Shown: in pieces, positions 16,501 to 25,998 of the stretch
How the letters are laid out: every line of letters starts with the position of its first letter
Position numbering within the stretch: the first letter of the stretch is position 1
DNA from: Pseudomonadota bacterium
Lineage (GTDB): Bacteria > Pseudomonadota > Gammaproteobacteria > Burkholderiales > Burkholderiaceae_C
Reading direction: 5' to 3'
DNA length: 39,622 nt
Assembly: GCA_021845965.1 (NCBI GenBank)
Contig: JAJZUZ010000011.1
Location: 1 to 39,622 of the forward strand
The notes under the pieces: generated by a model
Database searches by the model: none
Told to the model about the DNA's origin: nothing
What the model saw: the letters and a program-made list of their open reading frames with translations, nothing else
Translations under genes and position numbers: made by a program

Positions 16501-19275
16501 ATGCCGTCTGCCCGCCTGCGCGCCCTCAGCCTCAAGACCCGCGTGGCACTCGCGGTCACCCTCCTGTTCGTCAGCTTCGCCGGCCTGCTGACCTGGCTCA
16601 CCCTGCGCCACATCGACCGCCAGTTCCACGAGACGCTCTATCGCCACCAGTTCGCACTGGCCAGTGCGCTGGCGGACGATATCGACGGCAAGCTGCGCAC
16701 CTATCGCGAGATGGTGATCCGGACAGCACGCCAGCTGCCCCGGCGCGCGCTCGAAGACCCCCAACTCGCGCAGCAATACCTGGGCCAGCAGTCCGCACTG
16801 CTTTCCGTGCTCGACAACGGCCTGTTGCTGGTGTCGGCGCGGGGCATCATCATTGCCGACTCCCGCGGCGCGCCCGGGCTGCGCGGACGGGACGTCTCGC
16901 AGCTCGACGTGTTCCAGGGTGTCAGCGCCAGCCGCGCGCCCTATATTTCCCGGCCCTTCGTCTCGCTGCGCGCCGGTCGCCGTTATGCCCTCAGCATCGG
17001 CGTGCCGATCACCGATGCGCGCGGCGAGATCGTGGGCCGGCTGCACGGCAGCTTCGACCTGCATGGCGAGAATTTCCTGTCCGAACTGGGAGCCTACCGG
17101 GTCGGCCAGACCGGCTACGTGAGCATCATCACCCGCGACCGCCTGCTGATCTCACACCGGCAGATGGAGCGCGTCATGGGCCCCAGCGCCCAGTTGGGGG
17201 AGAACCCGCTGCTGGACCGCGCCATTGCCGGCTTCGAGGGCAGCGGCCGCACCCATAGCTCGCGCGGCATCGATCTGCTGAGCAGCTTCAAGCGGATCGC
17301 CAGCACGGACTGGATCCTCAGCGTGAACATGCCGGTGGCCGAGGCCGAAGCCCCGTTGTACGAGATCCGCCGCAACCTCATCCTCTCCGTCGCCATGCTG
17401 ACCGGGGTGGTACTCGGGCTGGCCTGGCTGTTCATGCACGCTGCGCTCGCCCCGCTGGCCCGGCTCACGGAGCATCTGCGCCGTCTGCCCGCCAAGCACG
17501 GGGCCGAGCGCCAGTTGCCGCTGAAGGCCAGCGGCGAGGTCGCCACCCTGGTGCAGGCCTTCAACGAGCAGGTCGCCGCCATGGACCGGCAGCAGCAGGA
17601 GCTGCGCGACAGCGAGGCGCGCTTTCGCAGCCTGGCGGAGCTGTCGACCGAGTGGTACTGGGAGCAGGACGCCGAATTCCGCTTCACGCTCATGTCCCAG
17701 GGCCTGTACCAGACCGGCGTCGCGGCCCTGGCCGGCAAACGCCGCTGGGAGCTGCCGCTGCTGAACGTGACGCCCGAGCAATGGGCCGAGCACCGCGCCA
17801 CGCTGGAGCGGCACGAACCCTTTCGCAACTTCAGCTACCAGGTGCGTGCCCAGGACGGCACCGTGCGCACCTTCCTCATCAGCGGCACGCCGATCTTCGA
17901 CGAGCAGGGGGTGTTCCGCGGCTACCGCGGCATCGGCTCGGACATCACCGAACGCGAGGCCGACAAGCAGCGCATCGAGTACCTGGCCTACCATGACGCC
18001 CTGACCGGCCTGCCCAACCGCCTGCTGGTGCAGGACCGCTTCGTGCAGGCCATGGCCCAGGCCGACCGCCACCACACCCGCGTCGCGCTGGTCTACCTGG
18101 ACCTGGACAATTTCAAGACCATCAACGACACGCTGGGCCACGCCGCGGGCGATGCCTTCCTCAAGGAGGTGGCGGCCCGCCTGCGCCGCTGCGTGCGCGA
18201 CACCGACACCATCAGCCGCGAGGGCGGCGACGAGTTCCTGCTCGTGCTGTGCGACCTGCCCGACCTGGAGATCGTCTCGGCCATCGTGCTGAAGATCATG
18301 GAACAGCTGCAGCAGCCGTTCCAGCTCGGCACGCACGAGGTCTCCTCCTCGGCCTCGCTCGGGGTGGCCATCGCACCGCAGGACGGCCGCGACTTCGACA
18401 CCCTGCGCAAGAAGGCCGACATGGCCATGTACCGCTCCAAGGAGGCCGGGCGCAACGCCTACCACTTCTTCGATCCCGGCATGGATGCCGAGGCCGGCGA
18501 ACATCTGCTCATGCGCAACGGTTTGCGGCGTGCGCTGGAGCGGCAGGAGTTCGTGCTGCACTACCAGCCGCAGTACGAACTGATCGACGGCCGCCTGATC
18601 GGCATGGAGGCGCTGCTGCGCTGGCAGCACCCCGAGCTTGGCACCGTGCTGCCCGGCCGCTTCATCACCGTGGCCGAGGAGAGCGGCCTCATCGTCCCCA
18701 TGGGCGACTGGGTGCTGCAACAGGCCTGCCGCCAGGCCGCACAGTGGTGGCGCGCCGGGCTGCCGCCCGTCACGGTCTCGGTCAACCTGTCGGCGATCCA
18801 GTTCCGGCGTGGCCAGGTCGAGGAATCGGTCCGGCGCGCCCTCGACGCGTCCGGCCTGGACCCCGCCCTGCTGGAGCTGGAGCTGACGGAATCCATCCTG
18901 ATCCAGAACGCCGAGAGCGTACTGGCCAGCGTGCGCCAGCTCAAGCAGCTGGGCGTGAAGCTGGCCATTGATGACTTCGGCACCGGTTACTCCAGCCTGT
19001 CCTACCTCAAGCGCTTCGACATCGACCGCCTCAAGATCGACCGCAGCTTCGTGCGTGACCTGACCACCGACGCGGACGACGCCGCCATCGTGCGCGCCAT
19101 CGTCCAGATGGCGCACAGCCTGAACCTGCAGACCGTCGCCGAGGGCGTGGAGACCGCCGAGACCGCAACGCGCCTGCGCGAATTCGGCTGTGACCAGGCC
19201 CAGGGCTACCATTACGCCCATCCCCAGCCCGCGCCGGACATCGAGCGCCTGTTGCGCGAAACGCGGCGCACATGA
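16501..19275 (+). CDS. Membrane dCache-PAS-GGDEF-EAL protein (c-di-GMP synthesis/breakdown)
   Basis: A 924-residue bifunctional-looking c-di-GMP enzyme. Layout: TM1 about 14-35; periplasmic dCache-type sensor about 40-285; TM2 about 292-313; HAMP-like linker about 314-366; PAS about 370-485; GGDEF about 490-658; EAL about 668-920. The GGDEF motif is intact at 575-579, with an inhibitory RxxD site at 566-569, so synthesis is possible. The EAL motif (703-705), 'ELTES', 'DDFGTGYSSLSYL' and 'EGVET' are present, so breakdown is also possible. The start is uncertain: ATG 16501 is directly preceded by TATATATATGGG with no ribosome-binding site, so the mRNA might be nearly leaderless. It is a single-gene unit converging with the chemoreceptor gene. 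Confidence 0.93.
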   Translation: MPSARLRALSLKTRVALAVTLLFVSFAGLLTWLTLRHIDRQFHETLYRHQFALASALADDIDGKLRTYREMVIRTARQLPRRALEDPQLAQQYLGQQSALLSVLDNGLLLVSARGIIIADSRGAPGLRGRDVSQLDVFQGVSASRAPYISRPFVSLRAGRRYALSIGVPITDARGEIVGRLHGSFDLHGENFLSELGAYRVGQTGYVSIITRDRLLISHRQMERVMGPSAQLGENPLLDRAIAGFEGSGRTHSSRGIDLLSSFKRIASTDWILSVNMPVAEAEAPLYEIRRNLILSVAMLTGVVLGLAWLFMHAALAPLARLTEHLRRLPAKHGAERQLPLKASGEVATLVQAFNEQVAAMDRQQQELRDSEARFRSLAELSTEWYWEQDAEFRFTLMSQGLYQTGVAALAGKRRWELPLLNVTPEQWAEHRATLERHEPFRNFSYQVRAQDGTVRTFLISGTPIFDEQGVFRGYRGIGSDITEREADKQRIEYLAYHDALTGLPNRLLVQDRFVQAMAQADRHHTRVALVYLDLDNFKTINDTLGHAAGDAFLKEVAARLRRCVRDTDTISREGGDEFLLVLCDLPDLEIVSAIVLKIMEQLQQPFQLGTHEVSSSASLGVAIAPQDGRDFDTLRKKADMAMYRSKEAGRNAYHFFDPGMDAEAGEHLLMRNGLRRALERQEFVLHYQPQYELIDGRLIGMEALLRWQHPELGTVLPGRFITVAEESGLIVPMGDWVLQQACRQAAQWWRAGLPPVTVSVNLSAIQFRRGQVEESVRRALDASGLDPALLELELTESILIQNAESVLASVRQLKQLGVKLAIDDFGTGYSSLSYLKRFDIDRLKIDRSFVRDLTTDADDAAIVRAIVQMAHSLNLQTVAEGVETAETATRLREFGCDQAQGYHYAHPQPAPDIERLLRETRRT

Positions 19276-19298
19276 AAAAGGCCGGCATGGCGCCGGCC
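19275..19298 (-). terminator. Terminator between the GGDEF-EAL gene and chemoreceptor 1
   Basis: A GC-rich stem (GGCCGGC / GCCGGCC around a short loop, 19280-19298) is followed on the minus strand by five T residues. It lies 18 bases after the chemoreceptor stop and fits an intrinsic terminator for that gene. Its A run overlaps the stop codon of the convergent GGDEF-EAL gene, and it may stop both transcripts. Confidence 0.65.
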
Positions 19299-19316
19299 TC
19301 TTCGGAGCGGGTCAGC

Positions 19317-20942
19317 TCAGAAGCTTTCCCAGTCACCATCGGCCGGGGCCGCCGTCGCAGGCAAGCTCGCCGGCTTGGCGGGCGCCGGCGCCAGACGCCG
19401 GGCGGCGGTGGGCTGCACCGGCGCGCTGGCCCGGGCCGGAGCGGGCGCACGCCGCGGCGCCACGGCGGCCCGGGTGACGGGTGCCGCGGCAGGGCCGGCA
19501 CCCGACGCCTGCTGGAACACGCTGACCGCCTGCACCAGATCCTGCGCCTGGCCTTTCAGGCTGGCGGCGGCCGCCGCCATCTCCTCCACCAGCGCGGCGT
19601 TCTGCTGCGTGGCCTGGTCCATCTGCGTCACCGCCTCGCCCACCTGGCTCACGCCCTGGCTCTGCTCGGCGCTGGCGGCGCTGATCTCGCCCATGATGTC
19701 GGTCACGCGGCGGATGCTGGCCACCACCTCGTCCATGGTGTGGCCCGCCTGGTCCACCAGCGCACTGCCCTGGTCCACCCGGGTGACACTGTCGGTGATG
19801 AGCTGCTTGATCTCCTTGGCCGCTTCCGCACTGCGGCTGGCCAGCGAGCGCACCTCACCCGCCACCACCGCAAAGCCGCGCCCCTGCTCGCCGGCGCGGG
19901 CGGCTTCCACCGCAGCGTTGAGCGCCAGGATGTTGGTCTGGAAGGCGATGCCGTCGATGACGCTGATGATGTCGTGGATCTTGCGGGCCGATTCGTTGAT
20001 GCCCTTCATGGTGTCCACCACCTGGGCCACCACCTCACCGCCCTGCACGGCCACGCCGGACGCGCTCTGGGCCAGCTGGTTGGCCTGGCGTGCGTTGTCG
20101 GCGTTCTGGCGCACCGTGGAACCCAGCTGCTCCATCGACGACGCCGTCTGCTGCAGCGCGCTGGCCTGGTTCTCGGTGCGCGCGCTCAGGTCCTGGTTGC
20201 CGGAGGCGATCTCGGCACAGGCGACGTCGATGCTGCCGGCGGAATTGCGCACCGCGGCCACGGCCACCTCCATGCGCTTGAGCGTGCTCTTGAGCGTCTG
20301 CGCGGTGGGCGTTCTGACCGGCACCTGCTCCACGCTGTCCAGCGCGATGCCATCCGGCCGATCGACCGCCGCGACCAGCTGCCCCAGCTCCACGCCTTCA
20401 CGCGCCTTGTGGCCCATCATCACGGCCAGCACGACTTCCAGCGCGGTCTGGATTACCACGTAGATCGCATGGATGACGACGACGCCAAAATTGGGCTGGG
20501 TCAGGCAGTACAGCCCATAACCCGCCGCCTGCAGCCGGTCAAAGGCCACGTGGTGCACGGCAATGGCGACCGCCGCCAGCAGGATGGGCCGCCAGTCCAG
20601 GTACACCAGCAGCAGGGCCAGCGTGACGAAGACGCCAAAGTGGAACTCGGTCATGCCCCGCGCCAGCTGGATATGCAGCTCGACAAAGGTCATCTGCACG
20701 AAGGCCAGCACCAGGCTGGACGTGAGTGTGCCCCGGGCCGTGGCATACACACCCAGGGCGACCGCCAGCAGCACCGCCGCGGCCATCCACGCCAGGCCGG
20801 ACTCGACGAAGCTCGCGCCCAGGATGACCGCGGCCACGGCACTCAGTGCGATGGCAGCCAGCATGATCTTGTCGCCCAGCAGGCCCTGCGCCTGCCGGCC
20901 GGCGGTGTTTGCCGAATGGATGTGTGGATTTGAATTGCTCAT
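19317..20942 (-). CDS. Chemoreceptor 1: methyl-accepting protein with multi-helix, His-containing membrane sensor
   Basis: A 541-residue receptor. Instead of a periplasmic sensor it has about six hydrophobic segments in residues 25-195. These hold several His residues near helix ends: '[10 protein letters not shown]', 'EFHFGVF', '[12 protein letters not shown]' and 'VVIHAIYVV'. The cytoplasmic part has methylation helices, the conserved hairpin tip '[21 protein letters not shown]', then an Ala/Pro-rich linker and a C-terminal WESF, a CheR/CheB-tether-like end. No clear HAMP is seen. ATG 20942 is chosen since the frame before it is low-complexity Arg/Ser and lacks family features. The signalling domain is nearly the same as that of chemoreceptor 2. 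The ligand is unknown; the His pattern hints at a metal or haem site (inference). Confidence 0.88.
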   Translation of the reverse strand: MSNSNPHIHSANTAGRQAQGLLGDKIMLAAIALSAVAAVILGASFVESGLAWMAAAVLLAVALGVYATARGTLTSSLVLAFVQMTFVELHIQLARGMTEFHFGVFVTLALLLVYLDWRPILLAAVAIAVHHVAFDRLQAAGYGLYCLTQPNFGVVVIHAIYVVIQTALEVVLAVMMGHKAREGVELGQLVAAVDRPDGIALDSVEQVPVRTPTAQTLKSTLKRMEVAVAAVRNSAGSIDVACAEIASGNQDLSARTENQASALQQTASSMEQLGSTVRQNADNARQANQLAQSASGVAVQGGEVVAQVVDTMKGINESARKIHDIISVIDGIAFQTNILALNAAVEAARAGEQGRGFAVVAGEVRSLASRSAEAAKEIKQLITDSVTRVDQGSALVDQAGHTMDEVVASIRRVTDIMGEISAASAEQSQGVSQVGEAVTQMDQATQQNAALVEEMAAAAASLKGQAQDLVQAVSVFQQASGAGPAAAPVTRAAVAPRRAPAPARASAPVQPTAARRLAPAPAKPASLPATAAPADGDWESF

Positions 20943-21163
20943 GGTGTGGACTCGAACTACCTCGGATTTCCTGCTCGCCAACCCACCGCGTGCGTAATGC
21001 CGCAGCCGGCTGGAGCCATCCACTCCCTGCCCGCCCCGTGACGATCGTGCCCGCGCACGACCTGGGCTTCTATCTGGTGACAGACTAGCGCCTCGCACCA
21101 AGGCTTGTAAAGCCGGCGGGAATTGAATGGGCCGTCAAACGCCAACTATTCACGTTGGTCGCT
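20943..21163 (-). other. 221-base intergenic region between chemoreceptors 1 and 2
   Basis: No gene is supported. A small hairpin (CCAAC-N7-GTTGG, about 21142-21158) follows the chemoreceptor 2 stop on the minus strand but has only a short T run. No copy of the GTAGGA-N4-TCCTAC dyad found upstream of RR1 and RR2 is present here. Confidence 0.4.
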
Positions 21164-22894
21164 TCAAAAACTCTCCCATTCGCCGCCGGCCTCGGCCGTC
21201 GCCACCGGCGCAGGCTTGCCGGCCGCAGCTGCCGCCAGCTTGGCCACCGGGGCCGGCCGGGCGCTGGCGGGCTTGGACTGGAAGGCCGGTGCCGCCGGGC
21301 GCGGCACCGCAGCCGCGGCGCTCTTGCGCACGGCCTGGCCGCCGTTCTGCTCAAGCTTGAACACCGCCACCGCCTGCACCAGCTCCTGCGCCTGGCCCTT
21401 CAGGCTGGAAGCCGCGGCCGCCATTTCCTCCACCAGCGCGGCGTTCTGCTGCGTGGCCTGGTCCATCTGCACCACCGCCTCGCCCACCTGCGCCACACCG
21501 GCGCTCTGCTCGGCGCTGGCGGCACTGATCTCACCCATGATGTCGGTCACGCGGCGGATGCTGGCCACCACCTCGTTCATGGTGGTGCCGGCCTGGTCCA
21601 CCAGGGCACTGCCCTGTTCCACGCGGGTCACGCTCTCCGTGATGAGCTGCTTGATCTCCTTGGCCGCTTCCGCGCTGCGGCTGGCGAGGTTGCGCACCTC
21701 ACCCGCCACCACCGCAAAACCGCGGCCCTGTTCGCCGGCGCGCGCCGCTTCCACCGCGGCGTTGAGCGCCAGGATGTTGGTCTGGAAGGCAATGCCGTCG
21801 ATGACGTTGATGATGTCGGCGATTCGGCGCGAGCTGTCGTTGATGCCCTTCATGGTGTCCACCACCTGGGCCACGACCTCGCCCCCCTGCACCGCGACGG
21901 TGCTGGCGCTCTGCGCCAGCTGGTTGGCCTGGCGAGCGTTGTCGGCGTTCTGCTTGACGGTCGAACTCAGCTCTTCCATGGAAGCGGCGGTTTCTTCCAG
22001 CGCGCTGGCCTGACTTTCGGTGCGGGCCGAGAGGTCCTGGTTGCCCTGCGCGATCTCGGCGCTGGCAGTGGACACGGACTCGCTGCCCTGGCGCACGGCG
22101 GAGACCACCCCGGCCAGGCTCTCCTGCATCCGCTGCAAGGCCAGCAGCAGCTGGGCCGTCTCACTGTTGCGGCCCTGCACGTCAACACGATGGGTCAGGT
22201 CGCCACCGGCCACCGCCTGGGCCACCTCCACCGCCTGGTTGATGGGCCGGGTGATGGCGCGGATGATCCAGAGCGCCATGGCGACCGCGATGGCAATGGC
22301 CGCCAGGCTGGTGGCCCAGACCGTGATCTGGATGGCCTTGGCCGCCGCACGCGCGCCGTCCACGGAACTCTCGGCGATACGGGTCTGCAATGCGCTCTGA
22401 TCGTCAATGAGCTTGAAATAGGCGAGCTGGACCGGGCGCAAGGATTCATAGAGCGCCAACACAGCCTCGTCCCGCTTGCCCTGCGCCACGAGAGCGAGGA
22501 AGCGATTCAGTTCCTCGCCGTATTTGCCGCGCGCCGTCTGCATGTCGGCCAGCAGGGCGCGCCCTTCCTGAGATTTGATCTGGCGATCCAGCTGGGCGTA
22601 GATCTCTTCGGCCTTCTTGCGCGAGGTCTGGACGCGCTCCTCTTCCGCCTTCACATCACTCGGCCTGTTCATCAGCACCATGTTCCGGGCCGAGCGCGCC
22701 TGCACATTCGCTTCGTCCCGCAGCCGGCCCAGTTCGACCATGGTCGGCATCCGGCGCTGAGCAATATCCTCGACTGCGGCTTCCATGGCGGCATCTTTCA
22801 CCAGGGTGACGCCGCCGAGTACGGTCAACAGCAACACCACCACGCCAAAACCCAGGGCCAGGCGGGTCGAGATTTTCATGTCCTTGAAATTCAT
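21164..22894 (-). CDS. Chemoreceptor 2: 4HB-HAMP methyl-accepting protein with WESF tail
   Basis: A 576-residue classical receptor. TM1 is about 10-33 ('[22 protein letters not shown]'), followed by a four-helix-bundle periplasmic domain (about 34-190, '[35 protein letters not shown]'), TM2 about 193-214, HAMP ('[26 protein letters not shown]'), methylation helices and the conserved tip. The tail is an Ala/Pro linker ending EWESF, as in receptors that tether CheR/CheB. ATG 22894 is chosen for the AGAGGTT site seven bases upstream and for the [12 protein letters not shown] start common in this family. It follows cheW by 35 bases and is the last gene of the RR1-cheW-chemoreceptor unit. Confidence 0.93.
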   Translation of the reverse strand: MNFKDMKISTRLALGFGVVVLLLTVLGGVTLVKDAAMEAAVEDIAQRRMPTMVELGRLRDEANVQARSARNMVLMNRPSDVKAEEERVQTSRKKAEEIYAQLDRQIKSQEGRALLADMQTARGKYGEELNRFLALVAQGKRDEAVLALYESLRPVQLAYFKLIDDQSALQTRIAESSVDGARAAAKAIQITVWATSLAAIAIAVAMALWIIRAITRPINQAVEVAQAVAGGDLTHRVDVQGRNSETAQLLLALQRMQESLAGVVSAVRQGSESVSTASAEIAQGNQDLSARTESQASALEETAASMEELSSTVKQNADNARQANQLAQSASTVAVQGGEVVAQVVDTMKGINDSSRRIADIINVIDGIAFQTNILALNAAVEAARAGEQGRGFAVVAGEVRNLASRSAEAAKEIKQLITESVTRVEQGSALVDQAGTTMNEVVASIRRVTDIMGEISAASAEQSAGVAQVGEAVVQMDQATQQNAALVEEMAAAASSLKGQAQELVQAVAVFKLEQNGGQAVRKSAAAAVPRPAAPAFQSKPASARPAPVAKLAAAAAGKPAPVATAEAGGEWESF

Positions 22895-22929
22895 GTCGAT
22901 AACCTCTTTTCTTTTATCTGTAACGGCGC

Positions 22930-23433
22930 TCACTGCACCGCCGAGGCCACCAGGCCCATGTTGGCGCCGCCCATGACCTGCTCGATATCGAGCAGGATCA
23001 GCATGCGCTGCCCCACCGAGCCGATGGCCAGCACACCGCGCGCATCGATGGCGCCCGAGAACTCCGGCACCGGGCGCAGCTGTTCGGGCGCGAGCGTGAT
23101 GACGTCGGACACGGCATCCACCACCATGCCGATCACCTGCTGGCCGATGTTGAGCACGATGACCACGGTGAAGTTGTCATACCTCACCTCGTCCATGCGG
23201 AACTTGATGCGCATGTCGATGATGGGCACGATGACCCCGCGCAGGTTCACCACACCCAGGATGAAGTCCGGGGCGTTGGCCATGCGCGTGGGCGGCTCGT
23301 AGGAGCGGATCTCCTGCACGCGCAGGATGTCGATGCCGTATTCCTCCTGGCCAAGCTTGAAGGCAAGGAATTCACGGATGGCGGTCGGCGTGCCAGCGAC
23401 GGCGTGACCGGGGGCGTTTGTATGGGTGGTCAT
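22930..23433 (-). CDS. cheW: Chemotaxis coupling protein CheW
   Basis: A 167-residue CheW with the usual two-lobe SH3-like pattern: '[55 protein letters not shown]' and '[11 protein letters not shown]' are diagnostic. It links receptors to CheA. The ATG at 23433 is preceded by GGAG, and the residues before it in the open frame are low-complexity. It is 13 bases from the RR1 stop and 35 bases from chemoreceptor 2, so all three are one transcript. No CheA lies in the window, so the signalling complex must use a kinase encoded elsewhere. Confidence 0.95.
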   Translation of the reverse strand: MTTHTNAPGHAVAGTPTAIREFLAFKLGQEEYGIDILRVQEIRSYEPPTRMANAPDFILGVVNLRGVIVPIIDMRIKFRMDEVRYDNFTVVIVLNIGQQVIGMVVDAVSDVITLAPEQLRPVPEFSGAIDARGVLAIGSVGQRMLILLDIEQVMGGANMGLVASAVQ

Positions 23434-23446
23434 GGAAGGCTCCGGA

Positions 23447-23845
23447 TCAGCTGTGAAATAGCGGTGAGAGGGGGTTGTGCGGAGGGCGGGCGTGGGTGCG
23501 CACGGCATCCAGGAGTTGCTCGAACTCGCGCGACTTGTCGTAAAAGGCATCGGCCCCGGCCTTGAGACAGCGGGCGCGGCTGAACTGGCTGGCGTCGTTG
23601 CTCAGCATGAAGATGCGGGCGGCGGGCGCCGCTTTCCTGAGCGCACCCAGCACCTGCACCGCATTGCCATCTGGCAGATGCTGGTCCAGGATGAGCAGGG
23701 AAGGCGCCGCGCCTTGGATGCGGTCCATCAGCTGGGATAGGGTGGCCACGGCCTCGACCTCGCCCACGCCCGGCACCGCGCGCAGGTGGTCCGCCAGGCG
23801 TTCGCGTATCAGTTCGGAATCGTCAACAACAAGCGTTTTCAACAT
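23447..23845 (-). CDS. Single-domain response regulator RR1 (CheY-like)
   Basis: A 132-residue receiver domain with no output domain. The acidic pocket is D8/D9 ('LVVDDS'), the phospho-acceptor is Asp54 ('LLILDQHLPDG') and the lysine is in 'DAFYDKS'. It is clearly a paralogue of RR2, with shared 'VEAVATLSQ', 'LPDGNA', 'SRARCLK' and 'GADAF' blocks. The start at 23845 fits the family N terminus MLKTLVVDDSELIRERL. It leads the RR1-cheW-chemoreceptor 2 operon, and its upstream block is shared with RR2. It may relay phosphate within a sensory circuit or take part in chemotaxis adaptation; the motor-binding face of CheY is not obvious. Confidence 0.9.
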   Translation of the reverse strand: MLKTLVVDDSELIRERLADHLRAVPGVGEVEAVATLSQLMDRIQGAAPSLLILDQHLPDGNAVQVLGALRKAAPAARIFMLSNDASQFSRARCLKAGADAFYDKSREFEQLLDAVRTHARPPHNPLSPLFHS

Positions 23846-23922
23846 GACGCCATCGTCGCGCACTGTTACCCGCCAGGGTATCGTCCGGTTCGGATTCCGG
23901 TGTCCGAATATCCTGTCGCGGG

Positions 23923-23938
23923 GTAGGAATCGTCTGAC
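23923..23938. promoter_or_regulatory. GTAGGA-N4-TCCTAC-type dyad upstream of RR1 (copy C)
   Basis: GTAGGA-ATCG-TCTGAC: a perfect left arm and an imperfect right arm. It starts 78 bases before the RR1 start codon, the same distance as in the other two copies (77). Between it and the gene, an element on the minus strand (TTCGGACA, then GATACC after 18 bases) lines up with the matching blocks of copies A and B and could be the promoter. Confidence 0.6.
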
Positions 23939-24062
23939 ACAGGTCCGTGCGAATTGCACGGTCGCCCCTTTCTTTCGCAGGGACCTCAAGCCGAGAGCCC
24001 CTGCGCCGTCGCGATGGGGACTGTCAGATCCGGTGGGAGCCCGCGCGATACGGGGATGCCAA

Positions 24063-25607
24063 CTACTTGAAGGCCTTGACGGCCTGCACCAGCTGCTCGG
24101 CCTGTTCGCTCAGGCTGTCAGCCGCGGCGGCGCTTTCCTCGACCAGCGCGGCGTTCTGCTGCGTGGTCTGGTCCAGCAGGGTGATGGCCTCGCCGACCTG
24201 GGCGACACCGGTGTTCTGCTCCTTGCTGGCGATCGTGATCTGGCTCATGAGCTCGGTCACCCTGCGGATGCTGGCCACGACCTCTTCCATCGTCTGACCG
24301 GCCTGGTCCACCTGCTGCGTCCCCCGCTCCACCCGCGCCACGCTGTCGGTGATGAGTTCCTTGATCTCCCTGGCCGCCCCGGCGCTGCGACCGGCCAGCG
24401 AGCGCACCTCCCCCGCCACCACGGCAAAGCCGCGCCCCTGCTCGCCGGCACGGGCGGCCTCCACCGCAGCATTGAGCGCCAGGATATTGGTCTGGAAGGC
24501 GATGCCATCGATCACGCTGATGATGTCGCTGATGCGGCGTGAAGACTCGTTGATGTCCTTCATGGTGCTCACCACCTGCCCCACCATCTCTCCGCCGCGC
24601 ACCGCCACCGCACTGGCCTGCTGTGCAAGGGTGTTGCCCTGCTGCGCGTTGTCGGCGTTCTGCCGCACGGTGGAACTGAATTGCTCCATCGACGCCGCGG
24701 TCTGCTCCAGTGCGCTGGCCTGGCTCTCGGTGCGTGCGCTCAAGTCCAGGTTGCCGCCGGCCATCTGTTCGCTGGCCGAAGCCACGACCTCGGAACGGCC
24801 GGCCACGTCATCCACGAGGGCGCGCAGGTTGAGGCCGGACTGGTTGACCGCGCGCAGCAGCATGCCGATCTCGTCGACACGATGCAGGTCGATGTGGTCG
24901 GCCGCCTGGCCGCTGGCCACTTTCTGCGCCTGCTGCAGGATGCGCTCCAGCGGCCTGACGATCTGCTGCTGCAACATGAGACAGACCAGCACAGCAGCAA
25001 GGCCCAGACCCGCAGCGGTAATGCCCAGCGCCGCGCCGCTCACGCCAGCGAACACGGCCGCCAGCAGCCCGATCAGCACCGCCAGGAAGATGGGCAGACG
25101 GATGCGCCAGCGCAGTGGCAGCACCTGGAACAGGGACGTCCACGCCATGAGGCCGGTACGTACGATGATGCCCTTGCGGAAGGCCAGACCCTGGGCACGT
25201 CCCTCGCGAAAACGCCGGTACAACGCTTCGGCCGCCACTACTTCCTCGCGCGTCGGCGTGGTCCGCACCGACATGTAGCCGGTCACCTGCCCGTTGCGCT
25301 CCACCGGCGTGGCGTTGGCACGCACCCAGTAATGGTCACCGTCCTTGCGGCGGTTTTTCACCAGTGCCGTCCAGGAGTGCCCGGCCTTGAGCGTGGCCCA
25401 CATGTCGGCAAAGGCCTCGGACGGCATGTCCGGGTGGCGCACCAGATTGTGAGGCTGGCCGATGATCTCCTCGCGGTCAAAACCGCTGACCGAGACAAAG
25501 GCCTGATTGGCGTAGGTCACATGGCTGCGCGTGTCCGTGGTGGACATGAGGGTGACACCCGCGGGAAACCGGTACTCGCGCTGGGTCACGGGCTGGTTGT
25601 CTCTCAT
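24063..25607 (-). CDS. Chemoreceptor 3: Aer-like PAS energy/redox-taxis receptor
   Basis: A 514-residue receptor without a periplasmic domain. The N-terminal PAS (about 8-115) reads 'SHVTYANQAFVSVSGFDREEIIGQPHNLVRHPDMP', the FAD-binding pattern of Aer. It is followed by 'KNRRKDGDHYWVRANATPV', a membrane anchor (about 160-215), a HAMP-like region and the signalling domain with the conserved tip '[21 protein letters not shown]'. The tail ends 'VKAFK' with no WESF pentapeptide, unlike the two neighbours. Aer-type receptors sense the redox state of the electron transport chain. The ATG at 25607 has AAGG upstream. It is 10 bases after RR2 and so belongs to the RR2 transcript. Confidence 0.92.
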   Translation of the reverse strand: MRDNQPVTQREYRFPAGVTLMSTTDTRSHVTYANQAFVSVSGFDREEIIGQPHNLVRHPDMPSEAFADMWATLKAGHSWTALVKNRRKDGDHYWVRANATPVERNGQVTGYMSVRTTPTREEVVAAEALYRRFREGRAQGLAFRKGIIVRTGLMAWTSLFQVLPLRWRIRLPIFLAVLIGLLAAVFAGVSGAALGITAAGLGLAAVLVCLMLQQQIVRPLERILQQAQKVASGQAADHIDLHRVDEIGMLLRAVNQSGLNLRALVDDVAGRSEVVASASEQMAGGNLDLSARTESQASALEQTAASMEQFSSTVRQNADNAQQGNTLAQQASAVAVRGGEMVGQVVSTMKDINESSRRISDIISVIDGIAFQTNILALNAAVEAARAGEQGRGFAVVAGEVRSLAGRSAGAAREIKELITDSVARVERGTQQVDQAGQTMEEVVASIRRVTELMSQITIASKEQNTGVAQVGEAITLLDQTTQQNAALVEESAAAADSLSEQAEQLVQAVKAFK

Positions 25608-25617
25608 GGTGCGCCTT

Positions 25618-25998
25618 TCAAAGTTCTGGGGAGGGAATCTGCGCCTGGCGCGCACTCCATCGCAGCGCGTCCTCGAATTCTGTGGACTTGTCGAAGAAGG
25701 CGTCGGCGCCGCCCTTGAGGCAGCGCGCGCGGCTGAACTCGCAGGCGTCGTTGCTCAGCATCGCGATGCGCATCTGCGGCGCCATGTTCTTGAACACGCC
25801 CAGCACCTGCAAGGCGTTGCCGTCGGGCAGGTGCAGATCCAGGATCAGCAATGCAGGGGGCGCCTCGTAGACGCGATCCAGGGCCTGCGACAACGTGGCC
25901 ACAGCCTCGACCTCGTCCACGCCTGGCAGGCCTTGCAGGAAGGCGACCAGGCGCTTGCGGATGAGATCGGAATCGTCAACGACCAGCAGCTTTGTCAT
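25618..25998 (-). CDS. Single-domain response regulator RR2 (CheY-like)
   Basis: A 126-residue receiver with D8/D9, phospho-acceptor Asp54 ('LLILDLHLPDG') and a lysine in 'DAFFDKS'. It is the closest relative of RR1 in the window and shares its start (MTKLLVVDDSDLIRKRL). ATG 25998 is chosen because it matches RR1 and because the upstream duplicated block begins there. It leads a two-gene unit with the Aer-like receptor. A decayed copy of its 5' end and upstream region lies at 27423-27694. Confidence 0.9.
   Translation of the reverse strand: MTKLLVVDDSDLIRKRLVAFLQGLPGVDEVEAVATLSQALDRVYEAPPALLILDLHLPDGNALQVLGVFKNMAPQMRIAMLSNDACEFSRARCLKGGADAFFDKSTEFEDALRWSARQAQIPSPEL

Noticed and set aside
17152-19221. 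A 689-codon minus-strand frame opposite the GGDEF-EAL gene
   Set aside because: Antisense shadow; the plus-strand protein has intact GGDEF and EAL motifs.
19272-20933. A 553-codon open frame on the plus strand opposite chemoreceptor 1
   Set aside because: It is the antisense shadow of a clearly real gene; its translation is His/Gln/Ala/Arg-rich with no domain, as usual for antisense frames in GC-rich DNA.
21155-23302. A 715-codon plus-strand frame opposite chemoreceptor 2 and cheW
   Set aside because: It spans two real genes on the other strand, has no recognisable motif, and its length follows from high GC at third positions.
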